The notes under the pieces: model-generated
What the model was told of the DNA's origin: nothing
The model's input: the letters and a program-made list of their open reading frames with translations, nothing else
The model's database searches: none
Shown: positions 34,386 to 43,467 of the stretch, in pieces
Layout of the letters: each line of letters begins with the position of its first letter
Position numbering within the stretch: position 1 is the first letter of the stretch
Assembly (NCBI RefSeq): GCF_001270745.1
Contig: NZ_KQ434756.1
Span: forward strand, 1-64,000
From: Jiangella muralis
GTDB taxonomy: Bacteria > Actinomycetota > Actinomycetes > Jiangellales > Jiangellaceae
DNA: 64,000 nucleotides
Reading direction: 5' to 3'
Program-made: the position numbers and the translations under genes

Positions 34386-34466
34386 GAAACCGTCGTCCCT
34401 GCCGTCGTGTCAAGACCCCGGCCGCGAGACGATGGTCGGCCGGCTACTGAACGGAGTGAGGAACCG

Positions 34467-35762
34467 ATGGCGACGACGGCACCCGCGGCCACCGGCCGGG
34501 ACTGGTTCACGCAGGCCAGGTTCGGGATGTTCGTGCACTTCGGGCTGTACTCACTGGCCGCCCGGCACGAGTGGGTGATGTCGCGGGAACGGACGCCGCT
34601 CGAGGACTACGAGCGCTACGCGGAGGTGTTCGATCCGGACCTGTTCGACGCCCGGGCGATCGCCCGCGCCGCTCGGGCGGCGGGCATGGGGTACGTCGTG
34701 CTGACCAGCAAGCACCACGAGGGCTTCGCGCTGTGGGACTCCGCCGTCAGCGACTACACGTCGGCCGCGGCGTGCGGGCGCGACCTCGTCGCGGAGTTCG
34801 CCGACGCCGTCCGCGCCGAGGGTCTGCGGGTCGGGCTGTACCACTCCCTCATCGACTGGCACCACCCGGACTTCACCGTCGACTATCTGCACCCTCGCCG
34901 CGACGACGCCCCGGGCCCGGCCCGGGACATGAGCCGGTATCGCGCCTACCTGCACGCCCAGGTGCGCGAACTGCTCACCGGCTACGGCCGCGTCGACTAC
35001 CTGTTCTTCGACTACACCTACGCCGAGGACCGCGACGGGTGGCGCGGCAAGTACCCGGACGACTGGGCCGCGGACGAGCTGCTGGCCATGGCCCGCGAGC
35101 TGCAGCCGGGCATCGTCGTGAACGACCGGCTGGGCATCCCGGGCGACCTCGTCACGCCGGAGCAGTACCAGCCGGCCGAGCCGATGCGCGGGCCGGACGG
35201 GTCGCCGATCGTGTGGGAGGCCTGCCAGACGCTGAACGGGAGCTGGGGCTACGACCGCGACAACACCCGGGTCAAGACGCCGGACCTGCTGGTGCGCATG
35301 CTGGTCGACACCGTCGCGAAGGGCGGCAACCTGCTGCTCAACATCGGGCCGGACGGGCGGGGCGCGATCCCGGCGCGCGACGCGTCGACGCTGGCGGCGC
35401 TCGCGGAGTGGATGCGGCTGCACGGGCGGTCGGTGGTGGGCGCCGGACCGGCCGACCCGTCCATCGCCTCGGCGGTCGCGCCGGGCCTGCCGCCCGGCGC
35501 CGTCCTCACGCAGCGCGGCGACCGGCTGTACGTCCACCTGTTCGCCTGGCCGTTCGAGCACGTGCACCTGCGCGGGATGGCCGACCGGGTCCGCTACGCG
35601 CAGCTGCTGAACGACGGGTCGGAGCTGGCGACGATCCGGCTGGCGCCCGGCCAGCAGGCCTGGAACACGACGCCGGGCGGGCAGCCGCCGGGCACGCTGA
35701 CGCTGCGGCTACCCACGGTCCGCCCGGACGTCGAGGTACCGGTGGTGGAGCTGTTCCTCTAA
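34467..35762 (+). CDS. Alpha-L-fucosidase, glycoside hydrolase family 29
   Basis: A 431-residue GH29 enzyme releasing L-fucose by a retaining mechanism. Family marks are ARFGMFVHFGLYSL, GYVVLTSKHHEGFALWDSAVSDY, GLRVGLYHSLIDWHHPDF, and DYLFFDYTYAED, whose aspartate is the probable nucleophile where the family usually shows FDG. Later come VWEACQTLNGSWGYDRDN and KGGNLLLNIGPDGRG. There is no signal peptide, so it acts on imported oligosaccharides. GGAGTGAGG precedes ATG 34467. A C-terminal beta-sandwich occupies about residues 340-431. It is divergent from the importer operon, which fits intracellular degradation after uptake. Confidence 0.9.
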   Translation: MATTAPAATGRDWFTQARFGMFVHFGLYSLAARHEWVMSRERTPLEDYERYAEVFDPDLFDARAIARAARAAGMGYVVLTSKHHEGFALWDSAVSDYTSAAACGRDLVAEFADAVRAEGLRVGLYHSLIDWHHPDFTVDYLHPRRDDAPGPARDMSRYRAYLHAQVRELLTGYGRVDYLFFDYTYAEDRDGWRGKYPDDWAADELLAMARELQPGIVVNDRLGIPGDLVTPEQYQPAEPMRGPDGSPIVWEACQTLNGSWGYDRDNTRVKTPDLLVRMLVDTVAKGGNLLLNIGPDGRGAIPARDASTLAALAEWMRLHGRSVVGAGPADPSIASAVAPGLPPGAVLTQRGDRLYVHLFAWPFEHVHLRGMADRVRYAQLLNDGSELATIRLAPGQQAWNTTPGGQPPGTLTLRLPTVRPDVEVPVVELFL

Positions 35763-35815
35763 CTCAGAGCGGCGGTCACTCGGACGCGGCGGTCTGGGTG
35801 AGAGGAAGATCAACG

Positions 35816-35865
35816 TGATCATCAACCGGTAGCGACGTCATGGTGTCGCCACCGGTTGATGATCA
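35816..35865. terminator. 15-bp-arm stem-loop of the TGATCATCAACC family, contains a stop codon
   Basis: TGATCATCAACCGGT (35816-35830) and its exact complement (35851-35865) enclose a 20-nt spacer that also pairs (AGCGAC/GTCGCC, one mismatch). The stop codon of the ATP-grasp gene is the TGA at the outer edge of the right arm, as for the epimerase at 5570-5625. It lies between convergent genes and is probably a bidirectional terminator. Confidence 0.7.
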
Positions 35866-37125
35866 TGGTCGGACCGGACTCACCACGGTGCCGTCGGCCA
35901 GGCGTAGCCGCAGCGAGCCGACGGCGGTGGCGGCCAGCTCGCCGGCGCGGTCGCCGTCCGGGTCGACGGCGAGCACGTGGCCGACGCGGTCGTTGTTGTC
36001 GCGCGGCCGCCGCACCGGTCCGGGCACGTCCAGCTGCCAGCGGACGATCGCCGGGTTCTGGTCCAGCGCGTCGCGGCCCTCGACGCCGGTGACGATGCCG
36101 TCGACCGGCGCCAGCACGAACGCGACCGCCGCCGTGCCGCGCGGGACCACGTCCAACTGCGGCGTGTGGCCGAGGGCGAGGTCGACCAGCAGCGCCAGCG
36201 GGTGCACCCCGGTCACCGTGCGGACGAGGTCGAACACGTAGCCGCCGCCCTGGCGCGGGTTGATCTCGACGATCCGCGGCCCCGACGGTGTCAGGCGCAG
36301 CTCGGTGTGGCCCAGGCCGTGGCTGACGCCGAGGGCGGCGAGCGCGGCCCGGACGTGCTCGGTCACCTCGGCGACGACGGCGGGCGGCAGTGGGGCCGGG
36401 AACACGTGCCCGGCCTCGACGAACGTCGGCGTGACGCTCTTGCCGGTGATGCCGAGCACCGTCGTCCGCCCGGCGGCCGTGACCGTCTCGACGCTGACCT
36501 CGGGGCCCTGCAGGACCTCCTCGAGCAGCAGCCGGCGCGCCAGCGGCTGGTCACGGGTGTTCCGCTCGACGCCGGTGACCTCGTGCAACGCGTCCTTCAG
36601 CGCCGCCTCGCCGTCGACGAGGTGCACCGACGTGCCGGAGTTGAGGTCGACCGGCTTCGCGACCAGCGGGAAGCCCACCTTCGCCGCGGCGGCCAGCGCG
36701 TCCTCCCACGTCGCGGCGACCGCGAACCGTGGTCCGGGCAGCCCGGCCCGAGCGAGCACCGCCCGGACCGCATCCTTGCGCACGGCCCGGCGCACGATGT
36801 CCGGCGACGCCCCGGCCAGCCCGAGCATCTTCGCCAGCTCGGCGACCGCGTCGAGGTAGTAGTCGCAGGTCGTGAGCACGCCGTCGATGCGCCGACGGCA
36901 GACGATGCCGATGACGGCGCCGGTCATCGCGGCCCGGTCGTTGGTGTCGACGACGATCACCTCGTCGGCGTCGCGCAGCACCGGGTGCCGCTCGCCGTCG
37001 ACGTCCGGGTAGAGGCCGGGGTCGCTGGTGAACAGGAGGTAGTCGTGGCCCAGCTCGCGCAGCAGCGGCGGCAGCGCGAGCCCCGTCGACTGCACCCAGC
37101 TCTCCACCATGAGCAGCGTCGCCAC
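35863..37125 (-). CDS. ATP-grasp domain ligase linked to a nicotianamine-synthase-like gene
   Basis: A 420-residue carboxylate-amine ligase of the ATP-grasp superfamily. A pre-ATP-grasp Rossmann-like part (1-110) is followed by ATP-binding K157 (FPLVAKPVDLNSGTSVHLV), a LEEVLQGPEVSVE hinge (201-213), and Mg-binding residues in HTELR (273-277) and EINPR (287-291). The C-terminal ~90 residues resemble the domain of carboxylases and L-amino-acid ligases. It would form an amide bond between an acyl-phosphate and an amine. The ATG is 2 bp after the stop of the nicotianamine-synthase-like gene, so the two products probably act in sequence. The substrate is unknown. Confidence 0.85.
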   Translation of the reverse strand: MATLLMVESWVQSTGLALPPLLRELGHDYLLFTSDPGLYPDVDGERHPVLRDADEVIVVDTNDRAAMTGAVIGIVCRRRIDGVLTTCDYYLDAVAELAKMLGLAGASPDIVRRAVRKDAVRAVLARAGLPGPRFAVAATWEDALAAAAKVGFPLVAKPVDLNSGTSVHLVDGEAALKDALHEVTGVERNTRDQPLARRLLLEEVLQGPEVSVETVTAAGRTTVLGITGKSVTPTFVEAGHVFPAPLPPAVVAEVTEHVRAALAALGVSHGLGHTELRLTPSGPRIVEINPRQGGGYVFDLVRTVTGVHPLALLVDLALGHTPQLDVVPRGTAAVAFVLAPVDGIVTGVEGRDALDQNPAIVRWQLDVPGPVRRPRDNNDRVGHVLAVDPDGDRAGELAATAVGSLRLRLADGTVVSPVRP

Positions 37126-37126
37126 G

Positions 37127-37990
37127 TCAGCCTCCGGCCCGGGCCAGGATCGCCGAGTTGATGACGTCGTTCACCGGGTGCACCTCCGTCAGCGGCTCGA
37201 ACCCGTCGAGCGCGGTCCGGTCGATCGGCGGGTAGAGCAGCGTGCGCAGGCCGCGGGCGCTGCGGGCGAGCAGGACGGCGCCGGGGCGCATCGTGGCGGC
37301 CAGGTGCCGCAGGACCCGCCGCTTCGCCTCGAACGTGTCGCCGACCAGCGCGGCCAGCACCACCACGTCGTAGCCGGACAGGTCCGCCGCCAGCACGTCC
37401 GCCTCGTGGAAGCCCAGCTCGCCGTACCCGAGCGCGGCGGACACCTCGGCGCCGGCCTGCAGCGCCACCGGGTCGTGGTCGAAGTTGTCGACCGCGACGT
37501 CCAGCTCGCCGGCCAGGTACAGCGAGCTCAGCGGCAGCGGCCCGGACCCCACGAACGCGAGCGACCGCACGCGGCGCGGCAGCGCGGACGCCAGAATGCC
37601 GATCTCCATGCGGCTGAGCTGGCGGTAGTTGCCGAAGTACGGGAACCGCGCCAGCTCCTCCCGCGGCGGCCGCCCGGCGACGATCCGGTTCGCCCAGGCG
37701 TGCTCCAGCTGCCCCTCGCCGCGGGCGCAGAGGGCGCGCAGGCGGGGCGCCAGCCGCTGGATCTCGACGTCGTTCAGGACCGCCGGCACCGTCTCGGCCG
37801 GTGCGGTGAGCACCAGCCGCACCAGCCGCCCGAACAGCCCGTCGACCTCCGGCCCCGGCCGGAGATCGTCGCGCGCGGCCAGCTCCCGGTACACGTCACC
37901 CACCGACGCGGCGACGTCCTCCGCGGTCGGGCTGCGATGGTCGGTCAGGTCGGATTGACCGAATATGTTGCTAGTGAGACTCATGTTCAT
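37127..37990 (-). CDS. Nicotianamine synthase-like protein
   Basis: A 287-residue protein of the nicotianamine synthase family, which transfers aminobutyryl groups from S-adenosylmethionine to make nicotianamine-type metallophores. Diagnostic stretches are RFPYFGNYRQLSRMEIGIL (115-133), the SAM-binding FVGSGPLPLSSLYLA (146-160), the acidic VDNFD ending at D171, and ARSARGLRTLLYP (242-254). Plant, archaeal and staphylopine-type (CntL) enzymes share them. There is no opine dehydrogenase or histidine racemase beside it, unlike staphylopine clusters; instead an ATP-grasp ligase follows immediately. ATG 37990 lacks a clear ribosome site, and ATG 37984 is possible. Confidence 0.85.
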   Translation of the reverse strand: MNMSLTSNIFGQSDLTDHRSPTAEDVAASVGDVYRELAARDDLRPGPEVDGLFGRLVRLVLTAPAETVPAVLNDVEIQRLAPRLRALCARGEGQLEHAWANRIVAGRPPREELARFPYFGNYRQLSRMEIGILASALPRRVRSLAFVGSGPLPLSSLYLAGELDVAVDNFDHDPVALQAGAEVSAALGYGELGFHEADVLAADLSGYDVVVLAALVGDTFEAKRRVLRHLAATMRPGAVLLARSARGLRTLLYPPIDRTALDGFEPLTEVHPVNDVINSAILARAGG

Positions 37991-38063
37991 CGCGGCTGAT
38001 CATGGCACAGCGGACGGCGGCGGCGCTGCCGAAACCGCGAAGATCGAGTCGACTGACGAGAAC

Positions 38064-38182
38064 GATCAGGTGACGGAACCGCCCAGCATTCGCACGTGTG
38101 TCACCTGATCATCTCCACGATGCGGACACAAAACGATCAGGTGACGAACGCGCGGCGAATCCGGGCGATACGTCACCTGATC
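38064..38182. repeat. Two tandem stem-loops with GATCAGGTGAC/GTCACCTGATC arms
   Basis: Loop 1 has arms 38064-38074 and 38100-38110; loop 2 has arms 38135-38145 and 38172-38182. All four arms are the same 11-mer or its complement, and each right arm continues ATC. The unit repeats every ~71 bp with unrelated loop sequences. They lie between the SDR end and the start of the nicotianamine-synthase-like gene, so they may act as terminator or operator. The rest of the 237-bp gap shows only the motif at 38215. Confidence 0.65.
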
Positions 38183-38214
38183 ATCGGCAGCAGCAGCGGT
38201 GCCGCCGCGGACCC

Positions 38215-38227
38215 GGGAGACACACCC
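38215..38227. repeat. Second solitary end motif of the 46-212 palindrome family
   Basis: GGGAGACACACCC is identical to the core at 2879-2891 and close to the right end of the 46-212 element. It abuts the SDR stop codon at 38228. No second end is present. Confidence 0.4.
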
Positions 38228-38982
38228 TCACCCCTGTTCGGTGGGGACCAGGATCAGCTCGGCCACGTTGAGCCGCGGCGGGACGGCGACGGCGTAGGTG
38301 ATGGCGTCGGCGATGTCGGCCGGGGTGGGCGTGGCCATCGACGTCCGCCACTGGTCCAGCGCCGCCTTCGTCGAGCCGTGCAGCATGCCGTCGCCCAGCT
38401 CGGTCGGGACGACTCCGGGCTCGATGGTCTTGACGCGGACGCCGCGCGGCCCCAGTTCGGCGCGCAGGTTCCGGGTGAGGTGCGCGACGGCGGCCTTGGT
38501 GGCGTCGTAGACGCCGTAGTGCGGGAAGACCTGGTGCCCGCCGATCGACCCGACGTGCACCAGGTCGGCCCGGTTCCGGCGGCCGCGGCGGCGATCAGGT
38601 CGTCGATGAACGCCCGGCCGGTGTGCAGCAGGCCGCTGAGGTTGGTGGCGATCATCCGGTCCCACTCGTCCGGGTCGGCGGACTCGAACGGCGCGCCGAG
38701 CATGACGCCGGCGTTCGCCACGACGAGGTCGGCCGGCCCGAGCCCGGACCGGACGGCGCCGGCGGCGGCCTCGACCGCGGCGCGGTCGGTGACGTCGACG
38801 GGCACGGCCAGCCCGCCGATCTCGGCGGCGATCGCGTCGAGGCGGTCCTTGCGCCGGCCGAGGACGGCGACGGCGGCGCCGGCCGCGGCGAACGCGCGGG
38901 CGGTGGCCTCGCCGAGCCCGCTGGTGGCGCCGGTGACGACCGCGATGCGGCCGGTCAGGGTTGCTTCGGTGAACGTGGTCAT
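38228..38982 (-). pseudogene. Frameshifted short-chain dehydrogenase/reductase
   Basis: Two reading frames together encode one classical SDR. The first frame from ATG 38982 gives the cofactor motif TGATSGLG, the NAG motif in VVANAGVMLG and FIDDLIAAAAAG. The sequence then continues only in another frame with ADLVHVGSIGGHQVF, the catalytic Y-X3-K in YDATKAAVAHL, and a normal C-terminus ending PTEQG. The shift is in the GC run 38575-38590, and the 755-nt span is one base short of 252 codons, so a single-base deletion explains it. It may be a true lesion or a sequencing error. The divergent regulator at 39098 is intact. Confidence 0.8.
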
Positions 38983-39097
38983 GCGCCCAGCGTGCGGCGG
39001 CGGCCGGAGCCCGGCCAGCTCCCGCGACGACCAGGAGACGGGACCCTGGGAGTCGCACGGCCACCCACGGTGCGCACTCCCCGCCTACCCTCGAAGG

Positions 39098-39961
39098 GTG
39101 ACGGACAACCGGCTCGGCGAGTACCTGCGGGCGCGGCGCGAGCTGACCCAGCCCGCCGACGTCGGGCTGCCCGACGGCGTCGGCCGCCGGCGGGTGCCGG
39201 GGCTGCGCCGCGAGGAGGTCGCGATGCTGGCCGGGGTCAGCGCCGACTACTACGTGCGGCTCGAACAGGGCCGCGACAAGCACCCGTCCGAGCAGGTCAT
39301 CGAGGCGCTGGCCGGGGTGCTCGGGCTCGACGGCGACGGCGTCGCGCACGTGCGCGAGCTGGCCCGGCCGGCGCGCCGACGCCGACGGGCGCCGAGCCGG
39401 CCGGAACGCGTGAGCGACGGCATCCAGTCGCTGCTGGACGGCTGGACCCACACGCCCGCGCTGGTGCTCGGCCGCCGCCTCGACGTGCTCGCCGTCAACG
39501 CGCTCGGCGCCAGCATCGCCTCGTGCTCCGTGCCCGGGGTGAACCAGGTGCGTGAGGTGTTCCTGAACCCCGACGCGTGCGAGCTGTACCCCGATTGGGA
39601 CGTCGTGGCGGCCGAGGCGACGGCCAGCCTGCGCGCGGCCGCCGGCGCGGACCTCGACGACCCCGCGCTCACCGACCTCGTCGGCGAGCTGTCGCTGAAG
39701 AGCGCCGAGTTCCGCCGGCTGTGGGCGCGGCACGACGTCCGGCCCAAGACGTCGGGTAGCAAACGGTTCCGGCACCCGCTGGTCGGCGAGCTGACGCTGC
39801 GGTACGAGTCGCTGGCGGTGAACGGCGCGCCCGGCCAGCTCATCGTCGCCTACCACGCGGCGCCGGGCAGCCCGTCCGAGCAGGCAATCGCGCTGCTCAG
39901 CAGCACGATCACCCGGCCGGCGGCCGGAAAACCCGCTGCGGACGAGCGTTCTCGCGTGTGA
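39098..39961 (+). CDS. XRE-type helix-turn-helix regulator with MmyB-like ligand domain
   Basis: A 287-residue regulator. The N-terminal HTH includes LGEYLRARRE and GLRREEVAMLAGVSADYYVRLEQGRD (about residues 30-60). The remainder (about 105-270) is an MmyB/PAS-like ligand-binding fold with LDVLAVNALG, FLNPDACELYPDW and FRHPLVGELTLRYESL. Proteins of this class commonly repress an adjacent divergent SDR gene, the arrangement seen here. GTG 39098 directly follows a GAAGG site. The 115-bp gap to the SDR start presumably holds the operator, but I cannot identify it. Confidence 0.86.
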   Translation: MTDNRLGEYLRARRELTQPADVGLPDGVGRRRVPGLRREEVAMLAGVSADYYVRLEQGRDKHPSEQVIEALAGVLGLDGDGVAHVRELARPARRRRRAPSRPERVSDGIQSLLDGWTHTPALVLGRRLDVLAVNALGASIASCSVPGVNQVREVFLNPDACELYPDWDVVAAEATASLRAAAGADLDDPALTDLVGELSLKSAEFRRLWARHDVRPKTSGSKRFRHPLVGELTLRYESLAVNGAPGQLIVAYHAAPGSPSEQAIALLSSTITRPAAGKPAADERSRV

Positions 39962-39971
39962 CGATCGGGTC

Positions 39972-40661
39972 ATGCTCCCGACCTGGATGCTCGACGAGAC
40001 CGCCCACGCCGGCCCGGAACACCTCGACCCCGGCTTCGTCGCCGGGTTCGACCGCAAGCAGGGCTACCCCGACCCCGCGTCCGACATCGAGCTACTGGCC
40101 GGGCGCGGGGTCCGATCCGTGGTCGATCTGGGCGCGGGCACCGGCCAGTTCGCCGTCCCGGCGGCCGCGGCGTTCGACCGCGTGGTGGCCGTCGACGTGT
40201 CGCCGGCGATGCTGGCGCACCTCGGCGAGCGGGCGCGGGCCGCCGGGGTCACCGTCGAGCTGGTGCAGGCCGGGTTCCTCAGCTACTCCCATGCGGGCGA
40301 GCCCGCTGACGCCGTCTACACCCGGCACGCGCTGCACCAGCTGCCCGACTTCTGGAAGGTGGTGGCGCTGCACCGCATCGCCGGCCTGCTCCGCCCGGGC
40401 GGCGTGCTGCGGCTGCGCGACCTCGTCTACGACTTCCCGTCCGCCACCACCGAGCAGGTCATGGACGGCTGGGTGGCCGGCGGCGTCGACGACCCGTCGG
40501 CGGGCTATACCGGCGCGGACTATGCGGAGCACGTCCGCACCGAGCACAGCACGTTCCGCTGGCTGCTCGAGCCCATGCTCGACCACGCCGGCTTCGACCT
40601 CGCCGACGTCGAGTACGACGACGCCGGCCTGTTCGGCGCCTACACCTGCGTGCTGCGTTAG
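39972..40661 (+). CDS. Class I SAM-dependent methyltransferase
   Basis: A 229-residue Rossmann-fold methyltransferase. Motif I is VVDLGAGTGQFAVPAA (about residues 49-64), followed by VVAVDVSPAML for the ribose-binding acidic residue, and LRPGGVLRLRDLVYDF as motif III. The methyl acceptor is not predictable. It starts 10 bp after the HTH regulator, suggesting cotranscription, and its last 4 bp overlap the convergent gene. The opening residues before motif I are short, as in ubiE-like small-molecule methyltransferases. Confidence 0.85.
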   Translation: MLPTWMLDETAHAGPEHLDPGFVAGFDRKQGYPDPASDIELLAGRGVRSVVDLGAGTGQFAVPAAAAFDRVVAVDVSPAMLAHLGERARAAGVTVELVQAGFLSYSHAGEPADAVYTRHALHQLPDFWKVVALHRIAGLLRPGGVLRLRDLVYDFPSATTEQVMDGWVAGGVDDPSAGYTGADYAEHVRTEHSTFRWLLEPMLDHAGFDLADVEYDDAGLFGAYTCVLR

Positions 40662-41536
40662 CCGCGGCCGTGGGCGAGCAGGATCCGCGCCGCCCACACC
40701 GTCTGGTAGCCGCGCCACTCCAGCGCGCCGGCCGCCGACGACGAGTCGAAGTCGACGATCCAGCCGCCGTCGTCCTGCTGCAGCGCCGCCAGCCGGTCGA
40801 GGTCACGCTCGACGGCGGCCGGGTCGAGCAGCGCGCGCAGCGGGCGGCCGGGCTCGGGCGACAGGTCGAGCAGGTGCATGGCCTCGCCCTCGATGCCGCC
40901 CTCGACCGGGATGCCGCCGTCCGACGGCACCAGCGCGCCCAGCCGCTCCAGCTGGGCGGCCGCCTCGGGCCGGGTCTCGTGGACGGCGTCGAGGAAGACC
41001 AGCGAGAACATCAGCTCGTGGGCGTGCGGCCGCTCGGTGGCGGCGATGGTGCGCAGGCAGAAGTCGGTGATCCGCTCCAGCCACGGGTGCCCGGCGACGA
41101 CGGGGTCCAGCCGGGCCGCGCGGTGCGCCTGGCCGGCGACGGCGGAGCTGATCTGCAGCGACGACGTCGTGGGGTCGGCGCCGATCCACCAGTGCGACGT
41201 GCCGGCCGGGATGGTGACGGGCAGCGCGAACGGCAGCCCGCCGTCATGCAGCGTCACCGACGTCAGCCAGTCGCACAGCGGCCCGGCGAGCCCGGCGTCG
41301 CCCGGCCCGGTCTCGGCCAGCACCTCGAACGCGTGCAACGCGGCGGGCGGCTGGCTCTCCGGCGAACGCAGGTCGGGTTCGAGGCCCCAGCCGAAGCCGC
41401 CGTCGGGGTTGCGGTACGCGGCCAGCGCGGCCAGCGTCGCCGTACGGTCGCCGGTACCGGTCAGCAGCGCGAACCGGAGCCGGTCCAGCTGACGGGCGTG
41501 ACCGGCGAGGAACGCGGCGGCGGCGGTGAGGTCCAT
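40658..41536 (-). CDS. Terpene-cyclase/prenyltransferase-like alpha-alpha repeat protein
   Basis: A 292-residue protein with repeats of the squalene-cyclase/prenyltransferase beta-subunit type: YRNPDGGFGWGLEPDLRSPESQPPA, HDGGLPFALP, PSDGGIPVEGG and QQDDGGWIVDF at helical spacing. It is shorter than squalene-hopene cyclases and lacks the DXDD protonation motif, so it is unlikely to be an active cyclase. Such stand-alone repeat proteins are frequent in actinomycetes without a known role. ATG 41536 has GGGAG upstream. It is divergent from the DrrAB-type exporter. Confidence 0.78.
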   Translation of the reverse strand: MDLTAAAAFLAGHARQLDRLRFALLTGTGDRTATLAALAAYRNPDGGFGWGLEPDLRSPESQPPAALHAFEVLAETGPGDAGLAGPLCDWLTSVTLHDGGLPFALPVTIPAGTSHWWIGADPTTSSLQISSAVAGQAHRAARLDPVVAGHPWLERITDFCLRTIAATERPHAHELMFSLVFLDAVHETRPEAAAQLERLGALVPSDGGIPVEGGIEGEAMHLLDLSPEPGRPLRALLDPAAVERDLDRLAALQQDDGGWIVDFDSSSAAGALEWRGYQTVWAARILLAHGRG

Positions 41537-41592
41537 ACCGCCATGCTCCCGCGTCTGTCGACCTCGGTCTTGAAGGTTTCGGACGCCGCACG

Positions 41593-41605
41593 CCGACATT
41601 GTCGG
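41593..41605. promoter_or_regulatory. Small palindrome in the exporter promoter region
   Basis: CCGACATTGTCGG has CCGACA/TGTCGG arms about a single central base. It lies 50 bp before the first DrrA-type start, in the gap shared with the divergent repeat protein. TTGAAG upstream (about 41570) might be a -35. An operator function is a guess from position. Confidence 0.3.
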
Positions 41606-41654
41606 TGGGGCACGGCATGCTGGTCTCCTGCCAGGTGGAACGAGGAGGTTCCCC

Positions 41655-42613
<959 letters not shown>

Positions 42614-42617
<4 letters not shown>

Positions 42618-43459
42618 CCACCGTCACCGCGGCCCGGCCCGCACCGGCCGAGCTGAGTCCACGCGTGGGCGTCGGCGAAGGCGTCCGGCAGACCATGACA
42701 CTGGCCTGGCGCACCATCGTGCAGGTGCGGCACAACCCATGGGAGCTGGGCGACTACAGCATCCAGCCCATCATGTTCGTGCTGCTGTTCACCTACGTGT
42801 TCGGCGGCGCCATCGCCGGGTCGACCAGCGAGTACCTCACGTTCGCGCTGCCCGGCATCATCGTCATGAACATGCTGTTCATCACCATGTATGTCGGCAC
42901 CGGGCTCAACACCGATCTCACCAAGGGCGTCTTCGACCGGCTGCGGTCGCTGCCCATCGCCCGGTGGGCGCCGATGGCCGGGCGCATCCTCGCCGACCAG
43001 GTCAAGCAGGCGTGGTCGATCTTCCTGCTGCTGGCCATCGGCATGGTCCTCGGCTTCCGCATCGGCACCGGCGTCTGGTCGCTGCTGGCGGCGGTGGGGC
43101 TCCTGCTGCTGTTCGCGCTGGCGTTCTCGTGGGTGTCGGTGCTGGTCGGCGTGCTGGCGAAGGATCCCGAGAAGGTGCAGCTGTTCGGCTTCACCGCGCT
43201 GTTCCCGGTGACGTTCGTCAGCAACGTGTTCGCACCCACCAGCACCATGCCGGGCTGGCTGCAGCCGATCGTCGAGAACAACCCCGTCACCATCCTGTCC
43301 GACGCCTGCCGGGCGCTCATGGTCGGCGACGACACCATCGGCACCGAATGGCACGTGGCGTCCGCGACCACCCCCGTGGTGCAGTCGCTGATCTGGGCGG
43401 CCGCCATCGCCGCGGTGTTCGCGCCGCTTTCCGTCTGGGCGCTGCGCCGCCGCGTCTGA
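42614..43459 (+). CDS. DrrB-type ABC-2 permease
   Basis: A 281-residue ABC-2 membrane subunit with six predicted helices, including PIMFVLLFTYVFGGAIAGS, FALPGIIVMNMLFITMYVG and LLLFALAFSWVSVLVGVLA. The conserved cytoplasmic TDLTKGVFDRLRSLPIARW loop contacts the ATPase. VENNPVTILSDACRALM near the C-terminus is diagnostic of DrrB. Translation is coupled to the ATPase gene. A hairpin at 43468-43490 follows, before a second ATPase/permease pair. Confidence 0.9.
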
Positions 43460-43467
43460 CGTGGGCC

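Noticed and set aside
38064-38182. CRISPR-like pattern of short repeats with unrelated spacers
   Set aside because: Only two units exist, the repeated words are inverted arms of hairpins rather than direct repeats of constant length, and no cas gene is present.
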